Positions 6,837 through 15,880 of a DNA stretch of 64,000 nucleotides are shown here, one piece after another (the stretch's first letter is position 1; the number at the start of each line of letters is the position of its first letter). The notes beneath the pieces are model-generated. The model saw nothing but the letters and a program-made list of their open reading frames with translations, was not told the origin of the DNA and did no database searches. Origin of the DNA: Pseudomonadota bacterium (GTDB lineage: Bacteria > Pseudomonadota > Alphaproteobacteria > Sphingomonadales > Sphingomonadaceae); the NCBI GenBank assembly GCA_023394965.1, contig JAEWZX010000030.1, forward strand, positions 1-64,000. Direction: 5' to 3'. The position numbers were made by a program, and so were the translations under genes.

Positions 6837-8642
6837 ATGCCCATCTATACCGCGCCTACCCGCGATACCCGCTTTCTCGTCAACGAACTTCTGGACCTTG
6901 CCAGTTATGGCAATCTGCCGGGGTTCGAGATGGCGACACCCGATGTCACCGATGCCGTCATCACCGAAGGCGGCAAGTTCTGCGCAGAGGTGCTGGCACC
7001 GCTCAACCAGTCGGGGGACCAGGAAGGCTGCACCCGCCATGAAGATGGCTCGGTCACCACTCCGAAGGGATTCAAGGCCGCGTTCAACCAATTCCGCGAA
7101 GCGGGCTGGGGCACGCTGACGCAGCCGGAAGAGTTCGGCGGCCAGGGGCTTCCGCATGTCCTGGGCTTTGCGATGGAAGAGTTCATTTCCAGCGCCAACC
7201 AGGCGTTCGGCATGTATCCGGGCCTGACCAACGGCGCGATTTCCGCACTGATTGCGAAGGGCAGTCAGGAACAAAAGGAAATGTATCTGCCCAAGATGGT
7301 ATCGGGCGAATGGACCGGAACCATGAACCTGACCGAGCCGCATTGCGGTACCGATCTGGGCATGATCCGCACCAAGGCGGAACCCAAAGGCGATGGCAGT
7401 TACGGCATCACCGGCACCAAGATCTTCATTTCTGCCGGCGAACATGATCTGTCGGACAATATCATCCACCTCGTGCTGGCGAAAACGCCGGGTGCGCCCG
7501 ACAGCAGCAAGGGCATTTCGCTCTTCGTGGTGCCGAAGTTCCTGGTGAACGAGGACGGTTCGCTGGGCGAACGCAACGGCGTCACCTGCGGTTCGATCGA
7601 GCATAAGATGGGCATTCACGCCAATGCGACCTGCGTTCTGAACTACGATGGCGCCACGGGCTGGCTCGTAGGTGAAGAGAACAAGGGGCTTGCTGCCATG
7701 TTCATCATGATGAACGCAGCGCGGCTCGGCGTCGGAATGCAGGGCCTCAGTCAGGCCGAAGTCGCCTATCAGAACGCGGTCGCCTATGCGCTGGACCGCC
7801 GCCAGGGCAGGGCCCTGACCGGGCCTGCCGATCCCGAAGCGCAGGCCGACCCGATTTTCGTTCATCCCGATGTGCGCCGCATGCTGATGGATGCAAAGGC
7901 CTTTACCGAAGGCATGCGCGCCCTGTCGCTGTGGGGGGCGCTTCTGGTCGATCTCAGCCACAAGGCCGCGACAGAGGAAGAGCGCGCCGAAGCCGATGCG
8001 ATGATCGGTCTGCTGACGCCGGTGATCAAGGGCTATGGCACCGACAAGGGCTATGAAGTCGCCACCAATATGCAGCAGGTCTTCGGTGGCCACGGCTATA
8101 TCGAGGAATGGGGGATGAGCCAGTTCGTCCGCGACGCGCGCATCGCCCAGATCTATGAAGGCACCAATGGCGTCCAGGCGATGGACCTGTGCGGCCGCAA
8201 GCTTGCCCAGAAGGGCGGCGCTGCGATCCAGGCCTTCTTCAAGGCAGTTGGCGAAGACATCGCCGCGGCCAAGGGCGACGAGGAGCTTGGCACCTTGGCA
8301 GAAGCTTTGGAAAAGGCGCTGGGCCAGCATCAGGCTGCGACCATGTGGTTCATGCAGAATGCGATGCAAAACCCCAATCACCTTGGCGCGGGTGCCCATC
8401 ATTACATGCACATCATGGGCATTGTGACGCTGGGCTGGATGTGGCTGCGCATGGCCAAGGTGGCCCAGGCTGCCCTTGCCGGCGGCACGGACGACAAGGC
8501 ATTTTACGAAGCCAAACTCGCCACCGCGCGCTATTATATGGACCGTTTCCTGCCCGACGCCGGTGCGCTGCGCCGCAAGCTGGAAGCCGGTGCCGACAGC
8601 ATGATGGCGCTGGGCGAGGACGCATTCGCCACAGCCGCCTGA
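6837..8642 (+). CDS. Long acyl-CoA dehydrogenase with C-terminal extension
   Basis: An FAD-dependent acyl-CoA dehydrogenase of 601 residues, the ~600-residue subfamily that includes DmdC and FadE5-like enzymes, with the extra C-terminal domain. It introduces the first double bond in acyl-CoA β-oxidation. Visible motifs are MNLTEPHCGTDLG (FAD/substrate binding), QVFGGHGYIEEWG and RDARIAQIYEGTNGVQ, which carries the catalytic Glu. The ATG at 6837 has AAGGA 7 nt upstream; earlier in-frame ATG codons overlap the MerR gene. A strong terminator follows. The chain length of the substrate cannot be told from sequence. Confidence 0.93.
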   Translation: MPIYTAPTRDTRFLVNELLDLASYGNLPGFEMATPDVTDAVITEGGKFCAEVLAPLNQSGDQEGCTRHEDGSVTTPKGFKAAFNQFREAGWGTLTQPEEFGGQGLPHVLGFAMEEFISSANQAFGMYPGLTNGAISALIAKGSQEQKEMYLPKMVSGEWTGTMNLTEPHCGTDLGMIRTKAEPKGDGSYGITGTKIFISAGEHDLSDNIIHLVLAKTPGAPDSSKGISLFVVPKFLVNEDGSLGERNGVTCGSIEHKMGIHANATCVLNYDGATGWLVGEENKGLAAMFIMMNAARLGVGMQGLSQAEVAYQNAVAYALDRRQGRALTGPADPEAQADPIFVHPDVRRMLMDAKAFTEGMRALSLWGALLVDLSHKAATEEERAEADAMIGLLTPVIKGYGTDKGYEVATNMQQVFGGHGYIEEWGMSQFVRDARIAQIYEGTNGVQAMDLCGRKLAQKGGAAIQAFFKAVGEDIAAAKGDEELGTLAEALEKALGQHQAATMWFMQNAMQNPNHLGAGAHHYMHIMGIVTLGWMWLRMAKVAQAALAGGTDDKAFYEAKLATARYYMDRFLPDAGALRRKLEAGADSMMALGEDAFATAA

Positions 8643-8660
8643 TCAGCGGGACGGATTGAC

Positions 8661-8706
8661 ACGGACCGGGGGTGAATTAAAAACTCCATCCGGTCCGTTT
8701 TTCTTT
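8661..8706 (+). terminator. Rho-independent terminator after acyl-CoA dehydrogenase
   Basis: A 9-bp stem (ACGGACCGG / CCGGTCCGT, 8661-8669 and 8690-8698) closes a 20-nt loop and is followed by a T-rich tail. It lies 19 nt after the dehydrogenase stop. Confidence 0.8.
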
Positions 8707-8968
8707 GCCTGCCAGGCACTTGCGTGGAATTTCAATCCCGACGGTGTCACCTTGCGTTACAAGGGAAAGCCACACAAAGCCGGGGCAACATAAAGGCGTG
8801 ATATCGGCGCGCCGCATCGCGCCAGCCCCCCCAAATCGATCAACTTCTTAAAGAGCCGATCTCGTTCTATGGCATCGAACCGATGTAGGAAAATCGTTTC
8901 GCGAGGATGGGAAACTAAAGGTTCGCCGCTGGAGAACTTGCGGCCGGGCCGGGTCTGGCTGTCGGCCT
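8707..8968. other. Intergenic region without recognisable gene
   Basis: About 260 nt between the terminator and the 3' end of the minus-strand nucleotidyltransferase gene. Short ORFs here are shadows or lack ribosome-binding sites. I see no tRNA, clear promoter or repeat. Confidence 0.6.
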
Positions 8969-9772
8969 TTAGCGGTTACGCCCTGACCAGGCGCGTAGCG
9001 TGGACAGGATATGGTCACGCATTTCAGCGGCTGCGTCCGATACCTGCGATTGCAGCAAATGCAGGTCGTCCGCGCTGTGGCCAAGATATGCGGCGCGAGC
9101 CGCGGCAAGTGTTGCGGCTGCCCCACCGGACATTAACGGCTCTGCCCAGTTTGCCGCTTCGTCCTTTGAAACGAATTCACCCGTTCTTGCTGTTCTCCAC
9201 ATCCGCGCCAGGGTGAGCAGGGCGTTCCGTTCGTCTCCATCGATGGATGCGAGGGTTGCAGGCAACAGATCGCCGATTGCCTTGCGAATGGCAGGGAAGG
9301 GGATGGCAGGAACGAAATTGTCGATGTCCGGGCCAGTCAACGGTATTGCGGCGTCTCTCGCCTGAGCGAGCAGCAACGTAATTTCCGGGCTTGTTTCCGC
9401 CTCTGGAACTGCGCCGCTTTCGAAGGCAGGCCTCAGCCACTCGCCATAAATGAATTCCGCGCGCGCGGGGTAGGATAGACAGGTTAGATCCGCCGACCGG
9501 AGGATGATCAGTTCGACCGGACGGCGCCCAAGCCTATCTACCGGATGGTGGCCCGATGCAGCCAGAAGGTCGGACGACAAATCCAAGCGTGTTTGCCGAG
9601 ATAGCGGATCGTCGATGATCGCGAGCAGATCGACATCGCTTTTTTCTCGCAGTCCGGAAGCCACGGCAGAGCCATGAAGATATGCAGCCAATAGGGTTTT
9701 TCCGAGCCTGCGCTGCAAGATCTGCAGCGTTTTCAATGCTTCGTCCGGAACGTTGAGATCATCGGGTGCCAA
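8969..9772 (-). CDS. AadA-like nucleotidyltransferase (ANT(3'')-type fold)
   Basis: A 267-residue protein aligned along its whole length with the streptomycin/spectinomycin adenylyltransferase family. It has the nucleotidyltransferase signature GSAVASGLREKSDVDL (Gly34, Ser35, Asp46, Asp48), a Glu at about 87 in the position of the AadA catalytic base, the LSYPARAEFIYGEW block, GDERNALLTLARMW and the C-terminal helical domain. It stands alone on the minus strand with no integron, cassette recombination site or transposase nearby, and base composition matches its surroundings. Whether it modifies aminoglycosides or another hydroxylated substrate cannot be decided from sequence. Confidence 0.85.
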   Translation of the reverse strand: MAPDDLNVPDEALKTLQILQRRLGKTLLAAYLHGSAVASGLREKSDVDLLAIIDDPLSRQTRLDLSSDLLAASGHHPVDRLGRRPVELIILRSADLTCLSYPARAEFIYGEWLRPAFESGAVPEAETSPEITLLLAQARDAAIPLTGPDIDNFVPAIPFPAIRKAIGDLLPATLASIDGDERNALLTLARMWRTARTGEFVSKDEAANWAEPLMSGGAAATLAAARAAYLGHSADDLHLLQSQVSDAAAEMRDHILSTLRAWSGRNR

Positions 9773-9879
9773 ATTTGCGATCCTTGTTTCACCTGACCTG
9801 TACCAAAAACGATTTCGGCACGACCTAATGCGTCTTTAACCAAGCGTTCGCACTTGGTGGTTATAGGCTGTGCCTGCCT

Positions 9880-11106
9880 ATGACAGCTGCTTTCGTTCTC
9901 AGCATAAATATGTTCATTGCGGCTCTGTTCGCGGTGGCTTTTGCAGTGGTCGCTTCGACCAATCCCACAGTTCGCGGTGCGCAATGGCTGGCGGCGGCTT
10001 ACGGCTTGGGCGTTCTAGATGTCGGGCTTGAGTTCGTTTTGCCGTCGTTGGTTCATCCTGTATTTGCCGTGGTTTCCATCTACGCCATTTATCTGACATC
10101 CCTGACATTGGGCATAGTTGGGGTGTCAAAGCACTATGGCGTCCACCAGCCTAAACGGAGCATAGGTATCATCTGGATTGCAGGGATGGCGCTTGTGCCG
10201 GTCATGCTCAGCCTTCCGTATGATTCAACCTTGCGAATATTTCTGTACCAGCTCCCTTATGTGGCTTTGCAATTGCTGCTGATCGGGATTGTTATTCGGT
10301 CTGGTCGCAGAATGGCTCTTGATCGCCTGCTCGTTTTCGTAAGCAGCTTGGCCGCGCTCACTTACCTGGCCAAGCCAGCGGTTGCAGCGAAGATAACGAG
10401 CGCCAGCGCCCCAAGCGGATATATTGCTTCCGATTATGCCGCCGTCTCACAGACGATGGGGGCAGTCACTCTCGTCGCGATGGCGCTCATCCTGTTGCTA
10501 GTCATCATGCGCGACACCACGATGGAAATGGTCGCTCGGTCCGAAACCGATCCTCTCTCCGGTGTTCTCAACCGCAGGGGCTTCGAGGCGCATGGACAGC
10601 GCGCGGTGGAACATAGCAAGAAGAATGGCCTGCCACTGGCTTTGATCACGCTCGATCTCGATCGGTTCAAGGCGATCAACGACAGTTACGGACATGCTGC
10701 GGGCGATATGATCATCGCCGACCTTGCCGCTCTGCTGGCGGCATCGGTCGACAAGGACGATCTGGTCGCGCGGTTGGGCGGGGAGGAGTTCGCCGTACTT
10801 CTGCCCGGTCGCAACTCAGCGCAGGCCCATGCCTTTGCGGAAGAGCTGCGGGTCCACATTTCGCGCAAACTGCCCGCGCGTCTCGGCAATGAAAAGGCCG
10901 TCACAGCATCGTTCGGCGTTGCTGAATTGCTGGTCACGGACCAGCTTTCGGATCTCTGCCGACGGTCCGATGTCGCCCTGTATGAAGCGAAGGCTGCCGG
11001 GCGGAACAAAGTATCCACGGCATCACTGCTGCGGGCGGTGAAAAGCGGCGGTGGGGTTCGCGATTTCGGCGGCATAAATGACGGGCGCCGGGTGTTCTGC
11101 GCCTGA
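9880..11106 (+). CDS. Membrane-bound diguanylate cyclase (GGDEF domain)
   Basis: A 408-residue protein with about seven N-terminal membrane helices (residues ~1-215) and a C-terminal GGDEF domain that makes cyclic di-GMP from two GTP. The active-site motif is GGEEF (about 300-304), an active variant, and the substrate-binding DLDRFKAINDSYGHAAGD block is intact. The RxxD product-inhibition site expected five residues before GGEEF reads DKDD, so feedback inhibition is probably lost. The N-terminal sensor resembles no named module I can place. It is divergent from the nucleotidyltransferase gene with a 107-nt gap. No strong ribosome-binding site was seen. Confidence 0.9.
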   Translation: MTAAFVLSINMFIAALFAVAFAVVASTNPTVRGAQWLAAAYGLGVLDVGLEFVLPSLVHPVFAVVSIYAIYLTSLTLGIVGVSKHYGVHQPKRSIGIIWIAGMALVPVMLSLPYDSTLRIFLYQLPYVALQLLLIGIVIRSGRRMALDRLLVFVSSLAALTYLAKPAVAAKITSASAPSGYIASDYAAVSQTMGAVTLVAMALILLLVIMRDTTMEMVARSETDPLSGVLNRRGFEAHGQRAVEHSKKNGLPLALITLDLDRFKAINDSYGHAAGDMIIADLAALLAASVDKDDLVARLGGEEFAVLLPGRNSAQAHAFAEELRVHISRKLPARLGNEKAVTASFGVAELLVTDQLSDLCRRSDVALYEAKAAGRNKVSTASLLRAVKSGGGVRDFGGINDGRRVFCA

Positions 11107-11162
11107 CCCGGCGGCAATATAGTTCGGGCCGGATCGGACAGGCTTGCGGCCAAGCCGAAGTT

Positions 11163-11870
11163 TCAGCCCACAGTTTCCAGCACTTCGTCGAAAAAGGAAT
11201 GCATGGCCGCCCAGCTTTGGCGGTCGGCGCTGGGATCATATGCGGGGTTGGGGGACCCATCGAGCGCGCGGGGGTTGGTGAAACCGTGGGCGACACCGGC
11301 ATAGCTGTGAAAGTGCCACTTGGCCGAAACCGCGTCCATTTCTTCCCACAAAGCCATGACCTGAGAACGCGAAACCAGTGTGTCGGCATCGCCATGGCAA
11401 ATCAGAATGCGCGGTTTTATCGGCGCGGTCGCGGGCAAGGGTGTGTCGAGCAGACCGTGGAAACTGCACACGGCGGCCAGATCCTGCCCGTCGCGCGCCA
11501 TTTCGAGCACGGCCATGCCCCCAAGGCAGAAACCCACCGCCAGATGCGGTATATCAGGTTCCATCTGGCGAAGCAGATCCAGCGTCGCACCCAGCCTTTG
11601 CCGCATGGCCTGCGGATTGCCGCGCAGATTGCGCATGGCGGCAAAGGCTTCTTCTGCACTGGAAGGCGATTCAGGCCCGTAGAAATCGCCGATCAGGACG
11701 GCATAACCAGCCTGCACCAACTGCAGGGCCTTGGCCTCGACCGCCGGGGTCGAGTTCATGAAGGTCGGATAGATGGCAATCGCCGCCCGAACGGGACCCT
11801 GTGGCCGCGCATGACGCGCGACCAGATCGACCTGGCCGTCGCTATATCCGACCTCCACCAGTTCCGTCAT
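11163..11870 (-). CDS. Dienelactone hydrolase family protein
   Basis: An α/β-hydrolase of 235 residues. The nucleophile elbow is GFCLGG with Cys115 as in dienelactone hydrolase, with the acid in CHGDAD (about 161-163) and the catalytic His in AGVAHGF (195). The family hydrolyses dienelactones or related esters, but many chromosomal copies have unknown substrates. It is the last gene of a three-gene operon with an MFS carrier and cysK; its ATG overlaps the cysK stop by four bases, so translation is probably coupled. Confidence 0.9.
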   Translation of the reverse strand: MTELVEVGYSDGQVDLVARHARPQGPVRAAIAIYPTFMNSTPAVEAKALQLVQAGYAVLIGDFYGPESPSSAEEAFAAMRNLRGNPQAMRQRLGATLDLLRQMEPDIPHLAVGFCLGGMAVLEMARDGQDLAAVCSFHGLLDTPLPATAPIKPRILICHGDADTLVSRSQVMALWEEMDAVSAKWHFHSYAGVAHGFTNPRALDGSPNPAYDPSADRQSWAAMHSFFDEVLETVG

Positions 11871-12784
11871 TCAGGGAGGAAATCCGGGACGGAGAGATAG
11901 CGTTCGCCGGTATCGTAATTGAAGCCGAGAATGCGTGTGCCGGCAGGCAGATCTTTCAGTTTCTGCTTGATGGCGGCCAGCGTCGCGCCGCTCGAAATGC
12001 CGACCAGAAGCCCTTCCTTGGCAGCGCACTGGCGGGCCATTTCCTTGGCATCTTCCGGTTCCACCTGGATCGCGCCATCGATCGCCTGAGTGTGGAGATT
12101 GTCGGGCACGAAGCCCGCGCCGATGCCCTGGATCGGGTGCGGGCCGGGCTGGCCGCCGCTGATGACCGGTGACCCGGCAGGCTCCACGGCATAGGCCTTC
12201 ATCTCCGGCCATTCGGCCTTCAGAACTTCGGCGCAGCCGGTCAGGTGGCCGCCGGTACCGACGCCGGTGATCATCACGTCGATCGGTTCGTCGACGAAAT
12301 CGGCGAGGATTTCCTTCGCCGTAGTGCGCTTGTGCACCTCGAAATTGCTGGGGTTGTCGAACTGGCTGGGCATCCAGGCGCCGTCGGTCTGTTCGACCAG
12401 TTCCTGCGCGCGCTCGATCGCGCCTTTCATGCCCTTTTCCTTGGGCGTCAGGTTGAAGGTCGCGCCGTAGGCGAGCATCAGGCGGCGGCGTTCCACGCTC
12501 ATGCTTTCAGGCATGACCAGCACCAGCTTGTAACCCTTGACCGCCGCCGCCATGGCGAGGCCGATACCGGTGTTGCCGCTGGTTGGTTCGACGATCGTGC
12601 CGCCGGCCTTGAGCTTGCCGGCCGCTTCGGCATCTTCGATCATCGCCAGGCCGATGCGATCCTTGATCGAACCGCCGGGATTTGCGCGTTCGTTCTTCAC
12701 CCAGACTTCGTGATCGGGAAAAAGGCGCGACAGGCGGATGTGGGGGGTGCCGCCAATGGTGGCGAGAACGGAGTCGGCTTTCAT
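11867..12784 (-). CDS. cysK: Cysteine synthase A (O-acetylserine sulfhydrylase)
   Basis: Makes L-cysteine from O-acetylserine and sulfide using pyridoxal phosphate. The PLP lysine lies in GGSIKDR (Lys41), and PTSGNTGIG (67-75) and GTGGHLTG bind substrate and phosphate. Length (305 residues) is normal for CysK. Both ends overlap neighbours by four bases: its start overlaps the stop of the upstream MFS gene and its stop overlaps the start of the dienelactone hydrolase. The MFS–cysK–hydrolase set therefore behaves as one operon. Confidence 0.95.
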   Translation of the reverse strand: MKADSVLATIGGTPHIRLSRLFPDHEVWVKNERANPGGSIKDRIGLAMIEDAEAAGKLKAGGTIVEPTSGNTGIGLAMAAAVKGYKLVLVMPESMSVERRRLMLAYGATFNLTPKEKGMKGAIERAQELVEQTDGAWMPSQFDNPSNFEVHKRTTAKEILADFVDEPIDVMITGVGTGGHLTGCAEVLKAEWPEMKAYAVEPAGSPVISGGQPGPHPIQGIGAGFVPDNLHTQAIDGAIQVEPEDAKEMARQCAAKEGLLVGISSGATLAAIKQKLKDLPAGTRILGFNYDTGERYLSVPDFLPE

Positions 12785-14091
12785 GGCATATGCTCCTGCA
12801 ATTTTTCTTCAGGGGGAGTGTCTAGCAATTCTTGAGGCGGGTCAAAGGTCCGCGTGGTGCGTAAAACCGGGAATACACGTGCCCATATGGCGACGGTTAC
12901 GATGGCGCCAACCCCGCCGCTGACGACCGCGATGACCGGGCCGACGAGAAACGCCAGGCTGCCGGAAAAGAAATCGCCGAATTCATTGGACGCGCTGATC
13001 GTCAGCAGGCTGACCGAGGACACGCGGCCGCGCTTGTCATCCGGCGTGTGCAGCTGGATTAGGGACTGGCGGATATAGACGCTGAACATGTCCGCCGCGC
13101 CAACGATAAATAGCATGGCAAGGCTGAGCGGCATCGATTTGGAGAGGCCGAAGACCACTGTGGCCAGCCCGAACAGACCGACTGCCCACAGCATTCGCGG
13201 GCCGACATTGTTTCTGAGCGGGCGGAAACTGAACCACAGCGCTGTCAGCGCCGCGCCGACCGCGGGGGCCATGGCGAGCTGGGCCAGGCCCGTTTCCCCG
13301 ACCTCGAGGATATCGCGCGCGAACACCGGAAAAAGGGCCGTCGCCCCGGCGAGGAACACGGCAAACAGATCGAGCGTGATCGCCCCCAGTACCATCTTGT
13401 TGTGAACGACGTAGCGCAGCCCTTCCACCATCTGGTGAACCGGGCGCTTGTTCGCTTCGCGCGGGGGCTGCGGCACCTTGCCGACGAAGGAAATCGCGAT
13501 GATCGACACGCCGAAGAGCGCGCAGGCCACCACATAGGGCAGGGCGGGCACGATCGCATGGGTATAACCGCCGATTGCCGGGCCCACGATCATGCCGGTT
13601 TGCCAGGCGATGCTCGACAGGGCGATGGCGTTCGGCAGGATGATCTTGGGCACCAGATTGGGCGCGAGGGCGGATAGCGCCGGCCCATTGAAAGCGCGCA
13701 CAATGCCCAGCACGATCGCCACGCCGAACAGCGCGGGCAGCGTCAGCGTTTCGGACCAGGTCAACCAGGTGAGGGCGGCAGCGCAGCCGAGCTGGGCCAG
13801 CATCGTCAACCGCGCAAGATTGCGCCGGTCGAAATGATCGGCGGCCCAGCCCGAAAACGGGGTCAGCAGAAACAGCGGTACGAATTGCAGCAGGCCGATC
13901 AGCGCCAATTGGCCGGAAGATTCCGCAACATTCAAGCCACTGTCGCGGGCGATGTTGTAGGTCTGCCACCCGATGATCAGCATCATCGCATATTGCGCCA
14001 GTGTCATCGCCATACGCGAAACGAAATAAGCGCGGAAATTGGCGATGCGCAGCGGGGAGGATTCGGCAGAGAGTGTGTCGGTTTCGCTCAC
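12781..14091 (-). CDS. MFS transporter, EntS-like family
   Basis: A 436-residue integral membrane protein with about 12 helices and sequence typical of the MFS_3/EntS exporter group (FSGWAADHFDRRNLARL between helices 2 and 3, GRVSSVSLLTISASNEFGDFFSGSLA in the C-terminal half). Members export siderophores or drugs; the substrate here is unknown. It heads an operon with cysK and a dienelactone hydrolase, its stop overlapping the cysK start by four bases, so an amino-acid or sulfur-metabolite link is possible but only inferred. Confidence 0.88.
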   Translation of the reverse strand: MSETDTLSAESSPLRIANFRAYFVSRMAMTLAQYAMMLIIGWQTYNIARDSGLNVAESSGQLALIGLLQFVPLFLLTPFSGWAADHFDRRNLARLTMLAQLGCAAALTWLTWSETLTLPALFGVAIVLGIVRAFNGPALSALAPNLVPKIILPNAIALSSIAWQTGMIVGPAIGGYTHAIVPALPYVVACALFGVSIIAISFVGKVPQPPREANKRPVHQMVEGLRYVVHNKMVLGAITLDLFAVFLAGATALFPVFARDILEVGETGLAQLAMAPAVGAALTALWFSFRPLRNNVGPRMLWAVGLFGLATVVFGLSKSMPLSLAMLFIVGAADMFSVYIRQSLIQLHTPDDKRGRVSSVSLLTISASNEFGDFFSGSLAFLVGPVIAVVSGGVGAIVTVAIWARVFPVLRTTRTFDPPQELLDTPPEEKLQEHMP

Positions 14092-14103
14092 CCCGGACGC
14101 ATG

Positions 14104-14137
14104 GCAGGCCCGCCTTCGGTTGTGAAGGCGGGCCTGC
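14104..14137. terminator. 14-bp inverted repeat between PilZ gene and MFS operon
   Basis: Arms GCAGGCCCGCCTTC and its complement flank a 6-nt loop. It lies just after the PilZ stop and 12 nt before the MFS start, both on the minus strand. There is no T run on the minus strand, so it may act as an attenuator, a processing barrier or a weak terminator for the PilZ transcript. Confidence 0.55.
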
Positions 14138-14165
14138 TTGTCGTTCTAGAAGAAGGTATTGAGGC

Positions 14166-14504
14166 TCAGCGCAGCTTGCGCAGCCGCGGGTTCGGCTGAA
14201 GCGTGTCGATCAGTGCGAGGAAATCGTCCACACGGATGATGCGTTCGAACTGGAAACCGGCGCGATTGTCGCGGGTCCAGATGCAATAGGCTTCGATACG
14301 GCCGATAACCGGCAGGCGCACAATCACGCGTTCGCCACGAGTGATTTCATCGGCATCATCGATCAGAAAGCCGTTGGCAGAAATGTTCGCAATATGCATG
14401 CGCACATCGCCCCGGCCGAAATGTTCGGCGATAACGGGATGGTCTACCGGGTGCCGCGCCATGCGCCGCTGGTCGGTTACGCTCAGTTGTGCTCCTGCAC
14501 TCAT
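14166..14504 (-). CDS. PilZ domain protein
   Basis: A single-domain protein of 112 residues with the PilZ fold that binds cyclic di-GMP: an N-terminal QRRMARHPVDHP segment (the RxxxR-like part) and an ANISANGFLID segment matching the (D/N)xSxxG motif. It could be an effector of the diguanylate cyclase about 3 kb away, though this is inference. The ATG at 14504 is preferred to one at 14585 because the extra N-terminal sequence is not PilZ-like and AGAGGGA precedes 14504. Confidence 0.87.
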   Translation of the reverse strand: MSAGAQLSVTDQRRMARHPVDHPVIAEHFGRGDVRMHIANISANGFLIDDADEITRGERVIVRLPVIGRIEAYCIWTRDNRAGFQFERIIRVDDFLALIDTLQPNPRLRKLR

Positions 14505-14618
14505 GGCTGGCGGTCCCTCTGATTGGTGAAACATTCGAGGGTATCTATGTCGCCAAAAGGCTAGCAATTGGTAAACCGCCCACACCGTAAGACCGGCAGA
14601 TCGGGCGGTTCGTCGAAA

Positions 14619-15848
14619 CTAGCGGCGAATGATCGCGTGCTTTTTCTTGCCCAGGCTCAACCTGGCTTCCGCGCCATCGGCAATGGTCACGAGATAGCCA
14701 GGATCTTCGATCGTTTCGGCGTCCAGCTTGACTGCACCTTCCGCAAGCTTGCGCTTCGCTTCGCCGTTGGAGACGGTGAAACGAAGCGCGGTCAGCACGG
14801 CGCCAATCCGCATCCCGTCCGCACCCACTTCCAGCGTCGGCAGGTCAGCACCGGCGCCGCCCCCGGCGAAGGTTTCCGCGGCCGTACGCTCTGCCAGCAC
14901 GGCAGCATCTTTACCGCGAACGAGTTTGGTTACCTCATTGGCAAGAACCGTCTTTGCCTGGTTGATTTCCGACCCTTCGAGAGATTCGAGGCGCGCGATT
15001 TCGCCCAGATCGAGATCGGTAAACAGGCGCAGGAACTTGCCGACGTCGCGATCGTCGACATTGCGCCAGTATTGCCAGAAATCGTAATTCGGCAATTGAG
15101 CTTCGTTGAGCCACACGGCACCTGCTGCCGTTTTGCCCATCTTGGCGCCATCGGCGGTCGTCAGCAGCGGCGTCGTCAAACCATACAGCTCGCTGCCGTC
15201 CATGCGGCGGCCAAGCTCCATGCCATTGACGATGTTGCCCCATTGATCGCTGCCGCCCATCTGCAGGCGAACGCCCATTTCCTGCGACAGGTGCCGGAAA
15301 TCGTACCCCTGCAGGATCATGTAGTTGAATTCGAGGAAAGTCATCGGCTGTTCGCGCTCCAGGCGGAGGCGAACCGAATCGAAAGTCAGCATACGATTGA
15401 CGGTGAAATGCGTGCCGACCTTTTGCAGCATTTCGATATAGCCCAGGCTGCCGAGCCAGTCCTGATTGTTGACCATTACGGCATCTGTGGGGCCATCGCC
15501 AAATGTCAGCAGGCGTTCGAATACCGTCCGGATACCGGCGATATTTTCATCGATCGTGGCATCGGTCAGCATTTTGCGGCTTTCGTCGCGACCGGTCGGA
15601 TCGCCGATGCGCGTAGTGCCACCGCCCATGAGTATAATCGGCTTGTGTCCGGTCTGCTGCAGGCGGCGCAGCATCATGATCTGTACAAGGCTGCCGATAT
15701 GCAGCGACGGCGCGGTCGCGTCGAAGCCGATATAGCCCGGCACGATCTGCTTCGACGCGAGCGCGTCGAGCCCTTGGGCATCGGTTAGCTGATGGATATA
15801 GCCGCGGTCATCCAGCAGGCGCAGGAGTTCGGAGGTGTAGTTGCTCAT
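14619..15848 (-). CDS. tyrS: Tyrosyl-tRNA synthetase
   Basis: Charges tRNA-Tyr; a class I enzyme of 409 residues. The HIGH signature reads LHIG (about 49-52), the KMSKS loop is KMGKT (236-240), and GGSDQWGN marks the tyrosine-binding region. A C-terminal S4 RNA-binding domain is present. The ATG at 15848 is preferred to 15920, whose extra residues are unlike the family. It is divergent from the DOMON-like gene with a 32-nt gap. Confidence 0.96.
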   Translation of the reverse strand: MSNYTSELLRLLDDRGYIHQLTDAQGLDALASKQIVPGYIGFDATAPSLHIGSLVQIMMLRRLQQTGHKPIILMGGGTTRIGDPTGRDESRKMLTDATIDENIAGIRTVFERLLTFGDGPTDAVMVNNQDWLGSLGYIEMLQKVGTHFTVNRMLTFDSVRLRLEREQPMTFLEFNYMILQGYDFRHLSQEMGVRLQMGGSDQWGNIVNGMELGRRMDGSELYGLTTPLLTTADGAKMGKTAAGAVWLNEAQLPNYDFWQYWRNVDDRDVGKFLRLFTDLDLGEIARLESLEGSEINQAKTVLANEVTKLVRGKDAAVLAERTAAETFAGGGAGADLPTLEVGADGMRIGAVLTALRFTVSNGEAKRKLAEGAVKLDAETIEDPGYLVTIADGAEARLSLGKKKHAIIRR

Positions 15849-15880
15849 GACGAAGGGCGCGCTAGCAGCTAAGAAGCGGC

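Noticed and set aside
9880..10300. Horizontal transfer of the diguanylate cyclase region
   Set aside because: It is somewhat more A/T-rich, but no element genes, tRNA or repeats flank it and membrane-helix codons explain much of the shift.
11142..11156. Small hairpin between the diguanylate cyclase and dienelactone hydrolase genes
   Set aside because: A 6-bp stem without a T run is too weak to call a terminator.
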